Shown here piece by piece: positions 23,310 to 32,925 of a stretch of DNA of 64,000 nucleotides. The notes below the pieces were generated by a model. It searched no databases, had not been told where the DNA came from, and worked only from the letters and a program-made list of their open reading frames with translations. The translations under genes were made by a program, and so were the position numbers. The stretch is from NCBI GenBank assembly GCA_015059245.1, contig SVAU01000008.1, forward strand, positions 1-64,000, given 5' to 3'. The stretch comes from Bacillota bacterium. GTDB lineage: Bacteria; Bacillota_I; Bacilli_A; RF39; UBA660. Positions within the stretch are counted from its first letter, which is position 1. Every line of letters begins with the position of its first letter.

Positions 23310-25790
23310 ATGGCTGAATTAGGAAGTCATTTTGCGGTAGATTATTCAAATTGTGTAAGTAAACCACAAGCAGTATTTAAAGGACAATTTTATAGAATTA
23401 CAATATTGAGTGATTTACTTATTAGATTAGAGTTTAGTGAAGAAGGTTATTTTGAAGATAGACCTACTGAATTAGTTAAATTTAGAAATTTTCCTATACC
23501 TCAAATGAAGATAGATCAAAATGAAAGATATTTAGATATAACTACTAAGTATTTTAATTTAAGATATGAGAAGGAAAAACCATTCTATGGTAATAAGTAT
23601 ACCCCTGATAGTATTTTAAGAATTAAATTATTAGATTCTGATTCTAAAGATTGGTATTATGGACATCCTGAAGCTAGAAATTATAGTGGTATTCCTGCTA
23701 ATTTAGATAATACTAAGAATCCATTTGTAGAAGAAGCTGAAGTTAAAGATTTAAAATATGTTAAGAGTAAGTTAGAAGGTTTCTTAGAAGTTAAGTCTAA
23801 GGGATTATATTCTGCTGATGGATATGCATCTATTGATGATAGTAAGAGTAATTTCTTAGCTGAAGATGGTACATTAATATTTAATGATAAGAAAAGAATA
23901 GATACTTATGTATTTATGTATAATAGAGACTTTGGTAGTTGTTTACAAAATTATTTTACTTTAACTGGTATGCCTCCTTTAATACCAAGATATGCTTTAG
24001 GTATTTGGTGGAATAAGAATGATTTCTATTATTTTGAAGATATACAAAAGTTATTACAAAACTTTAATAAATATAAGATACCTATGAGTATTTTATTACT
24101 TGGTGATAATTGGCACTTAAAAGATAAAAGTAACTTAGAAAGATTTAATTCAGGTTTTACTTTTAATAGAGAGTTATTTTATAAACCAGCAGAATTTGTT
24201 AAGTATATGCATGATAGAGGTGTTAGAGTAGGATTAAGTTTAGATCCTAGTGAAGGTATACATCCTCATGAACCTAGATTTGATAATGTAGCTAAAGCTG
24301 TTGGTATTTCTGATAAACAATTAATTCCATTTAATGTATTTGATAAGGAATTAACTATAGCTTATTTTAATGAATTAATTGAACCTTTATATAAATTAGG
24401 AATAGATTTCTTTTGGATAAATTATCGTAACTTAAAAGATAAGAATACTAATGCGGCATTAAACTATTATCATTTTAATGATTATCGTAAGATGGAAGGT
24501 TTAAGACCTATGATATTGTCTAGACCTAATACATATGCACCTCATAGATTCCCAATTCATTATAGTGGTGAGACATTAGTTAGTTGGGCTACATTAAGAA
24601 CTTTACCGTTCTTTAATAGTACATCATCTAATTTAGGTATGTCTTGGTGGAGTCATGATATTGGTGGATATAAAGATGGTATTGAAGATTCTGAATTGTA
24701 TGCAAGATATGTTCAATGTGGAACATTTAGTCCTATATTTAGATTTAGTGCTAAGTATGGTACTTATTATAAGAGAGAACCATGGAAATGGGATGTTAAA
24801 ACTGAAAGTATAGTTAGAGATTACTGTCAATTAAGACATAGATTAATACCATACTTATATAGTGAAGCTTATAAGTATCATAAAGTTGGATTACCTTTAG
24901 TACAACCGCTTTATTATCAATATCCAGAAATATATGATGAAATAGATTATAAGAATGAATATTTCTTTGGGACTGAGTTATTTGTAGCTCCTATTACTAA
25001 ACCTAAAGATGAAGTAATGGATAGATCTATTGAAAAGATATTCTTACCTGAAGGTACTTGGTATGATTTTAAAACTGGTAAGAAATATTTAGGTAATAAG
25101 AGATATATATTATTCTATAAAGATGAAGATTATCCAGTGTTTGCTAGAGATGGATCTATAGTATGTATGGCTGACTTAGAAAAGAATTTAAATGTTACAA
25201 ATTCACCTAGTACTATGGAAGTACATGTATTCCCTGGTAAGAGTAATCAATATAATTTATATGAAGATGATGGATTTAGTAATCTTCATGAAGATGGTTA
25301 TTATTTATTAACTAGAATAGATTATAATTATATGAGTAATAACTATACGTTAATTATTAGACCTGTAGAAGGTAAGACCGGTATTGTTCCTGCTAAGAGA
25401 ACATATCGTATTAGATTTAGAAATACTAGAGAAGCTAATGATGTTATAGTATATATTGATAATGATAAGGTAGAACCTGTTACATATGTAGATGATACTG
25501 ATTTTATTGTAGAAGTACCTGATGTACCTACTACTAAACAGTTAACTATTAATTGTAAGGGTAAAGATATTGAAATTGATGCAGTAAGATTAATTAATGA
25601 AGATATTGATTCAATTATTTCTGACTTACAAATTAAGACATTGTTAAAAGAACAAATTGGTAGAATTATGTTCTCTAATTTATCTATTGAAAGAAAAAGA
25701 TTAGAAATAAGAAAGATGCAAAAACGTGGTTTAGATAAAGTATTCGTAAATATGTTTATGAAATTACTAGAGTACGTTGCACAAATTTAA
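23310..25790 (+). CDS. Glycoside hydrolase family 31 protein with altered catalytic residues
   Basis: The 826-residue protein has the GH31 layout: N-terminal beta domain, barrel starting at LIPRYALGIWWNKN, WWSHDIGGYKDG, FSPIFRFSAKYG, and a beta C-terminal region with DGFSNLHEDGYY. At the nucleophile site GH31 enzymes of this subgroup have FFWID; here it is FFWIN with Asn371. At the acid/base site (SGD) it has SGE with Glu421. Such changes suggest a pseudoenzyme or altered mechanism. No signal peptide, so it acts in the cytoplasm. Two TATAAT boxes precede it. A last helical tail of about 60 residues is extra. Confidence 0.85.
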   Translation: MAELGSHFAVDYSNCVSKPQAVFKGQFYRITILSDLLIRLEFSEEGYFEDRPTELVKFRNFPIPQMKIDQNERYLDITTKYFNLRYEKEKPFYGNKYTPDSILRIKLLDSDSKDWYYGHPEARNYSGIPANLDNTKNPFVEEAEVKDLKYVKSKLEGFLEVKSKGLYSADGYASIDDSKSNFLAEDGTLIFNDKKRIDTYVFMYNRDFGSCLQNYFTLTGMPPLIPRYALGIWWNKNDFYYFEDIQKLLQNFNKYKIPMSILLLGDNWHLKDKSNLERFNSGFTFNRELFYKPAEFVKYMHDRGVRVGLSLDPSEGIHPHEPRFDNVAKAVGISDKQLIPFNVFDKELTIAYFNELIEPLYKLGIDFFWINYRNLKDKNTNAALNYYHFNDYRKMEGLRPMILSRPNTYAPHRFPIHYSGETLVSWATLRTLPFFNSTSSNLGMSWWSHDIGGYKDGIEDSELYARYVQCGTFSPIFRFSAKYGTYYKREPWKWDVKTESIVRDYCQLRHRLIPYLYSEAYKYHKVGLPLVQPLYYQYPEIYDEIDYKNEYFFGTELFVAPITKPKDEVMDRSIEKIFLPEGTWYDFKTGKKYLGNKRYILFYKDEDYPVFARDGSIVCMADLEKNLNVTNSPSTMEVHVFPGKSNQYNLYEDDGFSNLHEDGYYLLTRIDYNYMSNNYTLIIRPVEGKTGIVPAKRTYRIRFRNTREANDVIVYIDNDKVEPVTYVDDTDFIVEVPDVPTTKQLTINCKGKDIEIDAVRLINEDIDSIISDLQIKTLLKEQIGRIMFSNLSIERKRLEIRKMQKRGLDKVFVNMFMKLLEYVAQI

Positions 25791-25832
25791 TAAAAAGTTT
25801 ATAATAATGAACATTAGTTAGGGGATGATTTT

Positions 25833-26387
25833 ATGGCACCAGGACCACACGGAGGACCAGGAGGACCAAGAGGTGGAGGACCACGCGGCGGTTTCGGCGG
25901 ACCACATGGAGGTTTTCATGGAGGCTGGGGAGGCCATCATGGAGGATGGGGATTTGGACCTCGTCCTAGAAGAAGAATAAATGTTGTTCCACCATCATAT
26001 TCAGGTGGAGGAACTGATGGTAATGAAGAAGAGCAATATGTAGATGAAAATGGTAATCGTTTAACAGAAAATGCGTATAGAAGAAAAAAATATGGTAATG
26101 TTAAAGGTACTGTATTAACACTACGTTTATCAACGACTGGAGCAATGAAAGAAGAAATGTTTAAAGCTAAATGTGCTACAGCCGATGATTTACTAAAAGC
26201 TAACAGAATTACTAATGCTGAAGCAGTAAAAAGAAAAATGGATGCTGCTACAGTATTTTATGGTTATTTGAAAAAAATAGGTTGTATTACTCCTGAAGAA
26301 TATGATGCACAAATGACTGAATTTGCTCAAAATAATGGAGGAACATATACTCCACAAAATAGTAATTCTAATAGAAGAACTAGATAA
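25833..26387 (+). CDS. Gly/His/Pro-rich protein with SHOCT-like C-terminus
   Basis: The 184-residue protein begins with a 50-residue low-complexity segment of GGP, GGF, HGG and RGG units, then a charged region (VDENGNRLTENAYRRKKYG) and two helical hairpins. The last of these, GYLKKIGCITPEEYDAQ, resembles a SHOCT motif (short helix pair used for oligomerisation). There is no signal peptide or membrane helix. RGG- and His-rich stretches can bind RNA or metals; which applies is unknown. The start follows AGGGGATG. It stands between the GH31 gene and the leuS T-box. Confidence 0.65.
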   Translation: MAPGPHGGPGGPRGGGPRGGFGGPHGGFHGGWGGHHGGWGFGPRPRRRINVVPPSYSGGGTDGNEEEQYVDENGNRLTENAYRRKKYGNVKGTVLTLRLSTTGAMKEEMFKAKCATADDLLKANRITNAEAVKRKMDAATVFYGYLKKIGCITPEEYDAQMTEFAQNNGGTYTPQNSNSNRRTR

Positions 26388-26393
26388 AACATA

Positions 26394-26422
26394 TTGATTT
26401 TAAAAAAATATTATTTTATAAT
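26394..26422 (+). promoter_or_regulatory. Promoter of the leuS T-box transcript
   Basis: TTGATT (26394-26399) and TATAAT (26417-26422) have 17-base spacing. The transcript should start near 26429, just before stem I of the T-box. Confidence 0.7.
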
Positions 26423-26428
26423 ACATGA

Positions 26429-26630
26429 AAGCGAAGAAAAAAGAGTAGTAATATATGAAAGAATAAAGAGAGCTAGTGGTTGGTGTGAACTGGTTTCGGA
26501 AGTATGTGAACTTGCTTTTGGAGTGATAGGGTAATTCCTTTATAAATTATTTAAGCTAGTATAGAAATATATTAGAAATTAAGGTGGTACCACGACATAT
26601 TCGTCCTTATGATGAATATGTCTTTTTTTT
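26429..26630 (+). promoter_or_regulatory. T-box leader, leucine specific (specifier CUU)
   Basis: The leader has a full-length stem I (AAAAG at 26439-26443 pairing with CTTTT at 26515-26519, with AGTA beside it), a specifier codon CTT at 26511-26513, the T-box proper AAGGTGGTACCACG (26581-26594) and the matching CGTCCTT. A terminator GACATATTC/GAATATGTC (26594-26602 with 26614-26622) is followed by eight T. Uncharged tRNA(Leu) would favour the antiterminator and allow expression of the next two genes. Confidence 0.92.
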
Positions 26631-26645
26631 GATAGGAGAGATTAT

Positions 26646-26996
26646 ATGGGATTTAGTTTAATAATGTTTGCATTTATATTTGTTGCAGTGTACTTTGTTT
26701 GTTACTTTATCTTTGATGACATGCTCAAGAAAGAAAAGTATACTAAGTTAACTTCACTAGTGTTACTCACTAATAAGTTTGATTTAGACAAAAAGAAAAT
26801 GAATTATAAAAGTACTATGAATGGTGTTGCTATAATTAATGCTTTTATAATATCTTTTACTTTTACGATAATTGATTTAATACCAGTTATTATAACTTTA
26901 AAGTTAGTAATTGGTTTTGTAATAATGATTATATTAATGTTTGGACTTTATTTCGCTTATGGAAAGAAGTTACAAAAGAAATGGGGTAAGAAATAA
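26646..26996 (+). CDS. Small three-helix membrane protein under the Leu T-box
   Basis: The 116-residue protein has three hydrophobic helices (about residues 3-25, 57-78 and 84-106) separated by a charged segment ([21 protein letters not shown]) and a basic tail. GATAGGAGAG precedes the ATG at good distance. It sits between the leucine T-box and leuS, and its stop overlaps the leuS start by one base (TAATG), so it is induced together with leuS when charged tRNA(Leu) is scarce. No family was recognised. Its place suggests leucine or branched-chain stress, but a direct role is not visible. Confidence 0.75.
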   Translation: MGFSLIMFAFIFVAVYFVCYFIFDDMLKKEKYTKLTSLVLLTNKFDLDKKKMNYKSTMNGVAIINAFIISFTFTIIDLIPVIITLKLVIGFVIMIILMFGLYFAYGKKLQKKWGKK

Positions 26997-29395
26997 TGGA
27001 ATATAATTTTAATGAAATAGAAAAGAAATGGCAAAAGTATTGGCAAGAAAATAATACTTTTAAAACTGATGTTTGGGATTTTAGTAAACCTAAATATTAT
27101 GTACTTGATATGTTTCCTTATCCAAGTGGTGTAGGATTACATGCAGGACACGTTGAAGGATATACAGCAACAGATATCGTTTCAAGAATGAAAAGAATGC
27201 AAGGCTTCAATGTATTACATCCAATGGGATATGATTCATTTGGATTACCTGCAGAACAATATGCAGTACAAACTGGTAATCATCCTAATGGATTTACTGA
27301 ACAAAATATTAAATATTTTAGTGAACAATTAAATAGTTTAGGATTCGATTATGATTGGTCAAAGATGGTTGCTACTAGTGATCCAAAATTCTATAAATGG
27401 ACTCAATGGATATTTAAACAATTATATAATGATGGATATGCTAAGTATGTAGATATGCCAGTTAACTGGTGTGAAGAATTAGGTACTGTTTTATCTAATG
27501 ATGAAGTAATTGATGGTAAATCTGAACGTGGTGGATTCCCAGTAGTAAGAAAGAACATGAAACAATTATGTATTGATCAAGCTGCTTTTGCAGAAAGATT
27601 ATTAGAAGGATTAGATGAAATAGATTGGCCTTTATCTACTAAAGAAATGCAACGTAACTGGATAGGTAAATCTATTGGTGCTCATGTTACATTTAAAGTA
27701 GATGGATTTGATAAAGAATTTACTGTATTTACTACAAGATGTGATACTTTATTTGGAGCTACTTATTGTGTATTAGCACCTGAACATGAATTTGTAGATG
27801 AAATTACTAGTGAAGATAAAAAAGCTGAAGTAGAAGCTTATAAAAAGATGTGTGCTTCTAAGAGTGATTTAGAAAGAACTGAATTAAATAAAGATAAGAC
27901 TGGTGTATTTATTGGTGCTTATGCTATTAATCCAGTAAATGATACTAGGATACCTATTTATATAAGTGATTATGTATTAGCTAGTTATGGTACTGGTGCT
28001 ATTATGGCAGTTCCTGCACATGATGAAAGAGACTATGAATTTGCTAAGAAATTTAATATTCCTATTATAGAAGTATTAAAAGGTGGAGATATTACTAAAG
28101 AAGCATATACACAAGATGGTGTACATGTTAACTCTGGTTTCTTAGATGGATTAGATAAAGAAGAAGCTATTGATAAGATGATAGCTTGGTTAGAAGAAAA
28201 AGGTATTGGTTCTAGAAAAGTTAATTATAAGTTTAGAGAATGGATATTTGCTAGACAAAGATATTGGGGAGAACCTGTTCCTATAGTACATTTAGAAGAT
28301 GGTACTGATATGATTTTAGATGATGAAGAATTACCACTTATCTTACCTGAATTAGATGATTATCAAGGACATAATGGTAAAGCTCCACTAGAAAATGCTA
28401 CTGAATGGAAAGAATATACTACTAAAGATGGTAAGAAGGGTGTTAGAGAAACATCTACTATGCCTGGTTCTGCTGGATCTAGTTGGTATTTCTTAAGATA
28501 TATTGATCCAAATAATGAAGAAACATTCTGTGATAAAAAGTTAGCAGAACACTGGTTACCAGTTGATTTATATATGGGTGGACCAGAACATGCTGTTGGA
28601 CACTTAATGTATTCTAGAATATGGAATAATTACTTATATGATAAAGGATTATCTCCTGTTAAAGAACCATTTAAGAAGTTAGTACATCAAGGTATGATAT
28701 TAGGAGAAAATGGTATTAAGATGGGTAAAAGATATCCTGAATTTGCTATTGATCCTAAAGATATAGCTAATGAATATGGTGCTGATACTTTAAGATTATA
28801 TGAAATGTTTATGGGACCTATTGAAGCTTCTAAGCCATGGAGTGCTAGTGGTGTAGATGGTGCTCGTAAATTCGTTGATAGAGTATGGAGATTCTTTACT
28901 AATATGGAAAATATTACTGATAGTAATGATGGAAGTTTAGATAAAGCTTATAACTCTATGGTAAAAAGAGTTACTAATGATTTTGAAACATTAGGATTCA
29001 ATACTGCAATAAGTCAATTTATGATATTTGTTAATGAATGTTATAAAGTAGGAAGTTGTCCTAAAGAATATGCTGAAGGATTTATTAAAATGATAAGTTG
29101 TATAACTCCTCATATGGGTGAAGAAATTTGGCAATTATATGGACATGAGGGAACTATTGCTTATGAAGCATGGCCTACATATGATGAAACTAAATTAGTT
29201 GATTCTGAAGTTAATATAGCAGTTTCAGTTAATGGTAAATTAAGAAATACTATTAAAGTTGCTGTTGATGAAGATCAAGAAGTAGTTAAAAAGTTAGCTC
29301 AAGAAGATGAAAAAGTTGCTAAACATTTAGAAGGTAAAGAAATAGTTAAGATTATTGTAGTACCTAATAAAATTGTTAACATAGTAGTTAAATAA
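26996..29395 (+). CDS. leuS: Leucyl-tRNA synthetase
   Basis: The 799-residue class Ia synthetase charges tRNA(Leu) in the cytoplasm. The HIGH-type motif appears as GVGLHAGH near residue 48. The CP1 editing domain contains [22 protein letters not shown] and [19 protein letters not shown], with the conserved threonine-rich strand and Asp for hydrolysing mischarged tRNA. The KMSKS loop is diverged: [15 protein letters not shown]. The C-terminal domain ends VNIVVK. Expression is controlled by the T-box upstream through the shared transcript with the small membrane protein. Family and function are certain. Confidence 0.97.
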   Translation: MEYNFNEIEKKWQKYWQENNTFKTDVWDFSKPKYYVLDMFPYPSGVGLHAGHVEGYTATDIVSRMKRMQGFNVLHPMGYDSFGLPAEQYAVQTGNHPNGFTEQNIKYFSEQLNSLGFDYDWSKMVATSDPKFYKWTQWIFKQLYNDGYAKYVDMPVNWCEELGTVLSNDEVIDGKSERGGFPVVRKNMKQLCIDQAAFAERLLEGLDEIDWPLSTKEMQRNWIGKSIGAHVTFKVDGFDKEFTVFTTRCDTLFGATYCVLAPEHEFVDEITSEDKKAEVEAYKKMCASKSDLERTELNKDKTGVFIGAYAINPVNDTRIPIYISDYVLASYGTGAIMAVPAHDERDYEFAKKFNIPIIEVLKGGDITKEAYTQDGVHVNSGFLDGLDKEEAIDKMIAWLEEKGIGSRKVNYKFREWIFARQRYWGEPVPIVHLEDGTDMILDDEELPLILPELDDYQGHNGKAPLENATEWKEYTTKDGKKGVRETSTMPGSAGSSWYFLRYIDPNNEETFCDKKLAEHWLPVDLYMGGPEHAVGHLMYSRIWNNYLYDKGLSPVKEPFKKLVHQGMILGENGIKMGKRYPEFAIDPKDIANEYGADTLRLYEMFMGPIEASKPWSASGVDGARKFVDRVWRFFTNMENITDSNDGSLDKAYNSMVKRVTNDFETLGFNTAISQFMIFVNECYKVGSCPKEYAEGFIKMISCITPHMGEEIWQLYGHEGTIAYEAWPTYDETKLVDSEVNIAVSVNGKLRNTIKVAVDEDQEVVKKLAQEDEKVAKHLEGKEIVKIIVVPNKIVNIVVK

Positions 29396-29399
29396 TTAA

Positions 29400-29424
29400 A
29401 AGAAGAAGAAATTCTTCTTTTTTT
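29400..29424 (+). terminator. Intrinsic terminator after leuS
   Basis: AGAAGAAG pairs with CTTCTTTT around AAATT (29401-29421), followed by T. TATAAT for the next gene lies at 29429-29434. Confidence 0.8.
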
Positions 29425-29451
29425 AGTGTATAATTATAATTGGTGGTAGAC

Positions 29452-30522
29452 ATGAGTAAGAATGAATTATTTTTTCAATCTAATGATAATATGACTAATG
29501 TACATATGATTACTTGGGAACCTGATAGTGAAGTATTAGGTATTGTACAAATTAATCATGGTGTAAGTGAACATATTGATAGATATGATGAATTTGCTAA
29601 ATTTTTAAATAGTAAAGGTATATTAGTTGTTGGTATTGATTTATTAGGTCATGGTATGTCTACTAATAATGGAAATAAAAAAATGTATTTTGGTCCAAAT
29701 GGTAGTTTTAAAACAGTAGTTGCTGATATACATCATACTTTAACTCAAATCAAAAATATATACCCGGATGTACCATATACTATGTTAGGTTTTTCTTTAG
29801 GTTCATTTTTAACAAGAACATATATGATTGATTATCCTGGTATTGTAGATGGTTCAATACTTGTTGGTAGTGGATTTATTAATAATTTAAAATATAAAGG
29901 TGCTATGTTTATTGTTAATAGGGAAACTAAGAAGTATGGTGATAATGTAGCTACTGAAAGAGTAAGAGAATTATCTTTTGGTACTTATAATAAAAAGTTT
30001 AAACCTAATAGAACTACTCATGATTGGTTATTAAAAAGTGAAGGAAATCTTGATTTATTTTTAGCTGATCCATTAAGAGGTGAGAATTTAACTGTAGGTT
30101 TATTTAGAGAACTTTTAAATTCTATGATATATAGTTGTAATGTTGATAATATTAATAAAATGAATAAAACTAAACCAATTTATTTCTTATCTGGTAGTGA
30201 TGATTATGTTGGAGATAAAGGAAAAGGTGTTAAGAAATCATTTGATTTATTTAAGTCTTGTGGTATTACTGATGTTGATATGAAATTATATCCTACTTTA
30301 AGACATGATATATTACATGAAAATGAGTGTGAACAAATATATCATGATATATATGGTTGGTTAGTTAGTAAAAAGTTAGTTAATCCTGCTTCGTTAGCGG
30401 TTAAAACTGAAGATAGTAAAGTAGAAAAAAAAGAAATTCAGGGATTAGTTGATTATGATGAATACGATATTGTATGGCCTGAAGCTATGCAAGAAGAACA
30501 TTCTATTACTAGGAGAAGATAG
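29452..30522 (+). CDS. Alpha/beta hydrolase, lysophospholipase or monoacylglycerol-lipase type
   Basis: The 356-residue protein has the Hydrolase_4 pattern: INHGVSEHIDRYDEFAKFL (oxyanion His-Gly), GIDLLGHGMS, the nucleophile elbow GFSLGS, the Asp in SGSDDYVGD and the His in LRHDILHE. Substrates are probably lysophospholipids or monoacylglycerols in the cytoplasm. ATG 29452 is preferred because GGTGG lies 5 bases upstream and the longer frame needs a TTG. The last about 50 residues (VKTEDSKVEKKE and beyond) extend past the domain. It is a single-gene unit. Confidence 0.88.
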   Translation: MSKNELFFQSNDNMTNVHMITWEPDSEVLGIVQINHGVSEHIDRYDEFAKFLNSKGILVVGIDLLGHGMSTNNGNKKMYFGPNGSFKTVVADIHHTLTQIKNIYPDVPYTMLGFSLGSFLTRTYMIDYPGIVDGSILVGSGFINNLKYKGAMFIVNRETKKYGDNVATERVRELSFGTYNKKFKPNRTTHDWLLKSEGNLDLFLADPLRGENLTVGLFRELLNSMIYSCNVDNINKMNKTKPIYFLSGSDDYVGDKGKGVKKSFDLFKSCGITDVDMKLYPTLRHDILHENECEQIYHDIYGWLVSKKLVNPASLAVKTEDSKVEKKEIQGLVDYDEYDIVWPEAMQEEHSITRRR

Positions 30523-30538
30523 AGATATCTTCTTTTTT
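30514..30538 (+). terminator. Intrinsic terminator
   Basis: AGAAGAT (30514-30520) pairs with ATCTTCT (30527-30533), then T. Confidence 0.78.
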
Positions 30539-30539
30539 A

Positions 30540-30567
30540 TTGACTTTTATTATGCAAGTGATATATT
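30540..30567 (+). promoter_or_regulatory. Sigma-A promoter with extended -10
   Basis: TTGACT (30540-30545) and TGA-TATATT (-10 at 30562-30567) have 16-base spacing. Transcription should start near 30574, only about 9 bases before ATG 30583, which lies in the small hairpin GCTTC-AAT-GAAGC (30577-30589). Confidence 0.6.
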
Positions 30568-30582
30568 TTAGGTATAGCTTCA

Positions 30583-31623
30583 ATGAAGCGAGAAGGAGTG
30601 TGCGTTTTTACGGACAAGAGTAAGAAAGCATTGGCATTTGCATTAGTTCCTATAGTAGCTATTAATGTATATGCTGGATGTAAGATGTTAAATAGAACAT
30701 CTAAAGATGTAGAAGTTCAACAAGGTGCATACATAGAAGAATCTATAAATAAAGAGATTATTCCAGGGGAAACATATTTAGAATTAGATGATAGTTCTAT
30801 TGAAGTGGAAATGGTTGATGAAACGGATTTAGTACAAAGTACTGATGGTAATATATCTATAGAGGAACCTACTACAGAAGATGAGTTTACTAAATTAGAA
30901 AGAGTATTTAGTGAATCAGGTAGAACTGTTGATAGTATATTAAGTACAGAAGATATTAGTAGTGAATTATATGTTTCTGCTTTATATACTAAGTTAAAAT
31001 TGTGTAATATACCTCTAGATAGTATAAAATGTGAACTTAATAATATTATTGTTTATGGTAGTAATGCTACTTGTGTGAGTAATGAGGAATGGTATAGATT
31101 ATTTGGTAATCTAGTAAGCACTATTTCAATGTATGATAATGTAGTAGATTATTATTATCCTTTAGCTAAGTATATTCATTTAAAGGAATGTGAATTAGAA
31201 CATAGTCCATTGTTCTTTGATGAATATAGAGTTACATGTAAGAGAATAGAAGAGTTATATAATGTTTATAACCCACAAATAGATATTAAAGATTATTTTA
31301 CTGAGATGATTAGTTTAAGTAGTAATATTAAATTAATTAATCAGTTTAATGGATTAATAAATAGTGGTATAGACTTAGAAGTATTATTATGTGAACTTGA
31401 GAATGTATACGCTTTAGCTATGGTACCAACTGGATTAACTGAAGAAGAATGGTTAATGTGTTTTGGTAATCTAATGAAGACAGTATCAGCTAATGAAAAT
31501 GTTTGCATATATTATTATGATTTAGCTTATTATGTACATCAATTATGGTGTGATTTTGATCATGAATTGAATCAATTTGGTATGTATACATGTGATGCAT
31601 ATAATTTAACATTAGAAATATAA
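30583..31623 (+). CDS. Secreted or lipid-anchored protein with two internal repeats, unknown function
   Basis: The 346-residue protein has a basic start (DKSKK), a hydrophobic stretch (ALAFALVPIVAINVYAG, about residues 16-32) and a Cys at 33, so it may be a lipoprotein with an atypical lipobox, or a secreted protein. Two copies of a helical module follow, each containing EEW, FGNL and a YYY.LA.Y.H core (near residues 168-205 and 287-327). It is not recognised. The start is odd: ATG 30583 has no ribosome site upstream, while AAGGAG lies 8 bases downstream of the ATG; no better in-frame start codon exists. Confidence 0.6.
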   Translation: MKREGVCVFTDKSKKALAFALVPIVAINVYAGCKMLNRTSKDVEVQQGAYIEESINKEIIPGETYLELDDSSIEVEMVDETDLVQSTDGNISIEEPTTEDEFTKLERVFSESGRTVDSILSTEDISSELYVSALYTKLKLCNIPLDSIKCELNNIIVYGSNATCVSNEEWYRLFGNLVSTISMYDNVVDYYYPLAKYIHLKECELEHSPLFFDEYRVTCKRIEELYNVYNPQIDIKDYFTEMISLSSNIKLINQFNGLINSGIDLEVLLCELENVYALAMVPTGLTEEEWLMCFGNLMKTVSANENVCIYYYDLAYYVHQLWCDFDHELNQFGMYTCDAYNLTLEI

Positions 31624-31652
31624 AACTCAGAGATTTATTTCTCTGAGTTTTT
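31624..31652. terminator. Bidirectional terminator between convergent genes
   Basis: AACTCAGAGA (31624-31633) pairs with TCTCTGAGTT (31640-31649), with T on both outer sides in each reading direction. The minus-strand stop codon is in the loop. Confidence 0.9.
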
Positions 31653-32111
31653 TTGTTCTTCATTAGTTGGTTTCTTTTTATATAAAAGTCCCATTATTGC
31701 TTCTTTATTAATTTTAATTTCCAATTCTTCTTCTTGAGTTTTAAAGAATTTTAGTAGGAAGTCTCCGATGTTTACTTGTGTATATATTAGATTACAAATT
31801 AGACAGTAAACTGGTATGAAATATAATAATCTATCAAATTCTGGTTCTGTTACGAACTCTGCTGAAAAGTAATCTAATAGAAAGTAGTCGATAGAAGTTA
31901 AATCCATAAGTAAAAATGCTATTAATGATATTGCACTAATCGCAAATAATGCTTTTGAAACTTTTGTAAAATGTTGTTTTTTCTTTTCAGCATTTATAAC
32001 TTGCATTTGTTCTACAGTTTTAGCATTGTTTTTTATTATGTCGTTGTTGTTAGAGATTCTTACAATATATATTAATACAAGTAGAATTAATATTAATAAT
32101 AGTAGTATCAT
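31635..32111 (-). CDS. Hypothetical membrane protein
   Basis: The 158-residue protein has an N-terminal hydrophobic helix (LLLLILILLVLIYIV), a charged linker, and two more helices around residues 52-70 and 90-112. It is followed by an acidic and then basic cytoplasmic tail. No family recognised. It is transcribed away from the second NrtR-like gene, whose operator-promoter region lies about 60 bases upstream, so shared control is possible. Confidence 0.65.
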   Translation of the reverse strand: MILLLLILILLVLIYIVRISNNNDIIKNNAKTVEQMQVINAEKKKQHFTKVSKALFAISAISLIAFLLMDLTSIDYFLLDYFSAEFVTEPEFDRLLYFIPVYCLICNLIYTQVNIGDFLLKFFKTQEEELEIKINKEAIMGLLYKKKPTNEEQKNSEK

Positions 32112-32171
32112 TTTTTATCACCCTTTATTAAATAAAGTATAACATAAAATGTATAGAATGTGTTATCTATA

Positions 32172-32201
32172 TTGACAAGTGTATTTTTTACACATTATAA
32201 T
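32172..32201 (+). promoter_or_regulatory. Promoter with inverted-repeat operator of the second NrtR-like gene
   Basis: TTGACA (32172-32177) and TATAAT (32196-32201) have 18-base spacing. GTGTA (32179-32183) and TACAC (32189-32193) form an inverted repeat lying wholly inside the spacer, a typical repressor position. The sequence differs from the ACTTTGT boxes of the first NrtR-like gene. Confidence 0.65.
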
Positions 32202-32218
32202 GTTTGTAGGGTGATGAT

Positions 32219-32893
32219 ATGGATGTAAAAAGTAAGTTATATAAGAATCAAGGAATTCATGTAATAACTGCTTTATTTACTATAGAGCAGGGTGTTACGA
32301 AAGTATTATTAATCAAAAGAAAAAATGAACCTTTTTTAGGTGATTGGGTACTAACTGGTGGGGCGTTATGTAACAATGAAGATTTAGAAGCAGGAGCGTT
32401 AAGAGAGTTAGAGGAGAAGACTGGTATTACAGGTGTTGAAATTAAGCAATTTAAGGCTTTTGGTAAGGTAGATAGGTCACCTGTAATGAGAATGGTTGCT
32501 GTTGGATTTATTGGTATTATTGATTGTAAGAGAGTTCATTTACTAAGAGAAACAAAGAATACTTCAAATGCTGATTGGTTCCCTATAGATAAGATTCCTC
32601 CACTTGGATATGATCATGAAGAAATATTACATGATGCAATAATTGAACTTAGAAAACAAATTGTAAAGAGTAATATTTTGAAGAGTTTATTTCCTGATGG
32701 TGTAACAATGCCTGAATTACAAAAAACTTACGAAGCTATTCTTGATAAGAAATTTGATAGACGTAACTTCCGTAAGAAGATGTTAAATTTAGATTTAATT
32801 GTTGATACTAATAAGAGTGATAGATTTGAAGGTAATAAACCTGCTAAAGTATATGAATTTAAGAAAAAAATAGAAGACAAAGAAATATTTTAA
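32219..32893 (+). CDS. NrtR-type transcriptional regulator (Nudix plus winged helix), second paralogue
   Basis: The 224-residue protein has a Nudix domain with LTGGALCNNEDLEAGALREL followed by EEKTGI; the box keeps RE but has EK where EE is usual, so catalysis is doubtful. The C-terminal winged helix shows TMPELQKTYEAILDKKFDRRNFRKKML and KPAKVYEFKKK, typical of NrtR. It probably represses its own promoter, which has an inverted repeat between -35 and -10. Thymidine kinase follows 32 bases downstream, which hints that this regulator senses a nucleoside- or ADP-ribose-type compound. That is inference. Confidence 0.86.
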   Translation: MDVKSKLYKNQGIHVITALFTIEQGVTKVLLIKRKNEPFLGDWVLTGGALCNNEDLEAGALRELEEKTGITGVEIKQFKAFGKVDRSPVMRMVAVGFIGIIDCKRVHLLRETKNTSNADWFPIDKIPPLGYDHEEILHDAIIELRKQIVKSNILKSLFPDGVTMPELQKTYEAILDKKFDRRNFRKKMLNLDLIVDTNKSDRFEGNKPAKVYEFKKKIEDKEIF

Positions 32894-32925
32894 TAAAGAA
32901 AAAAAGGTAGAGGTAGAGAGTTAAT

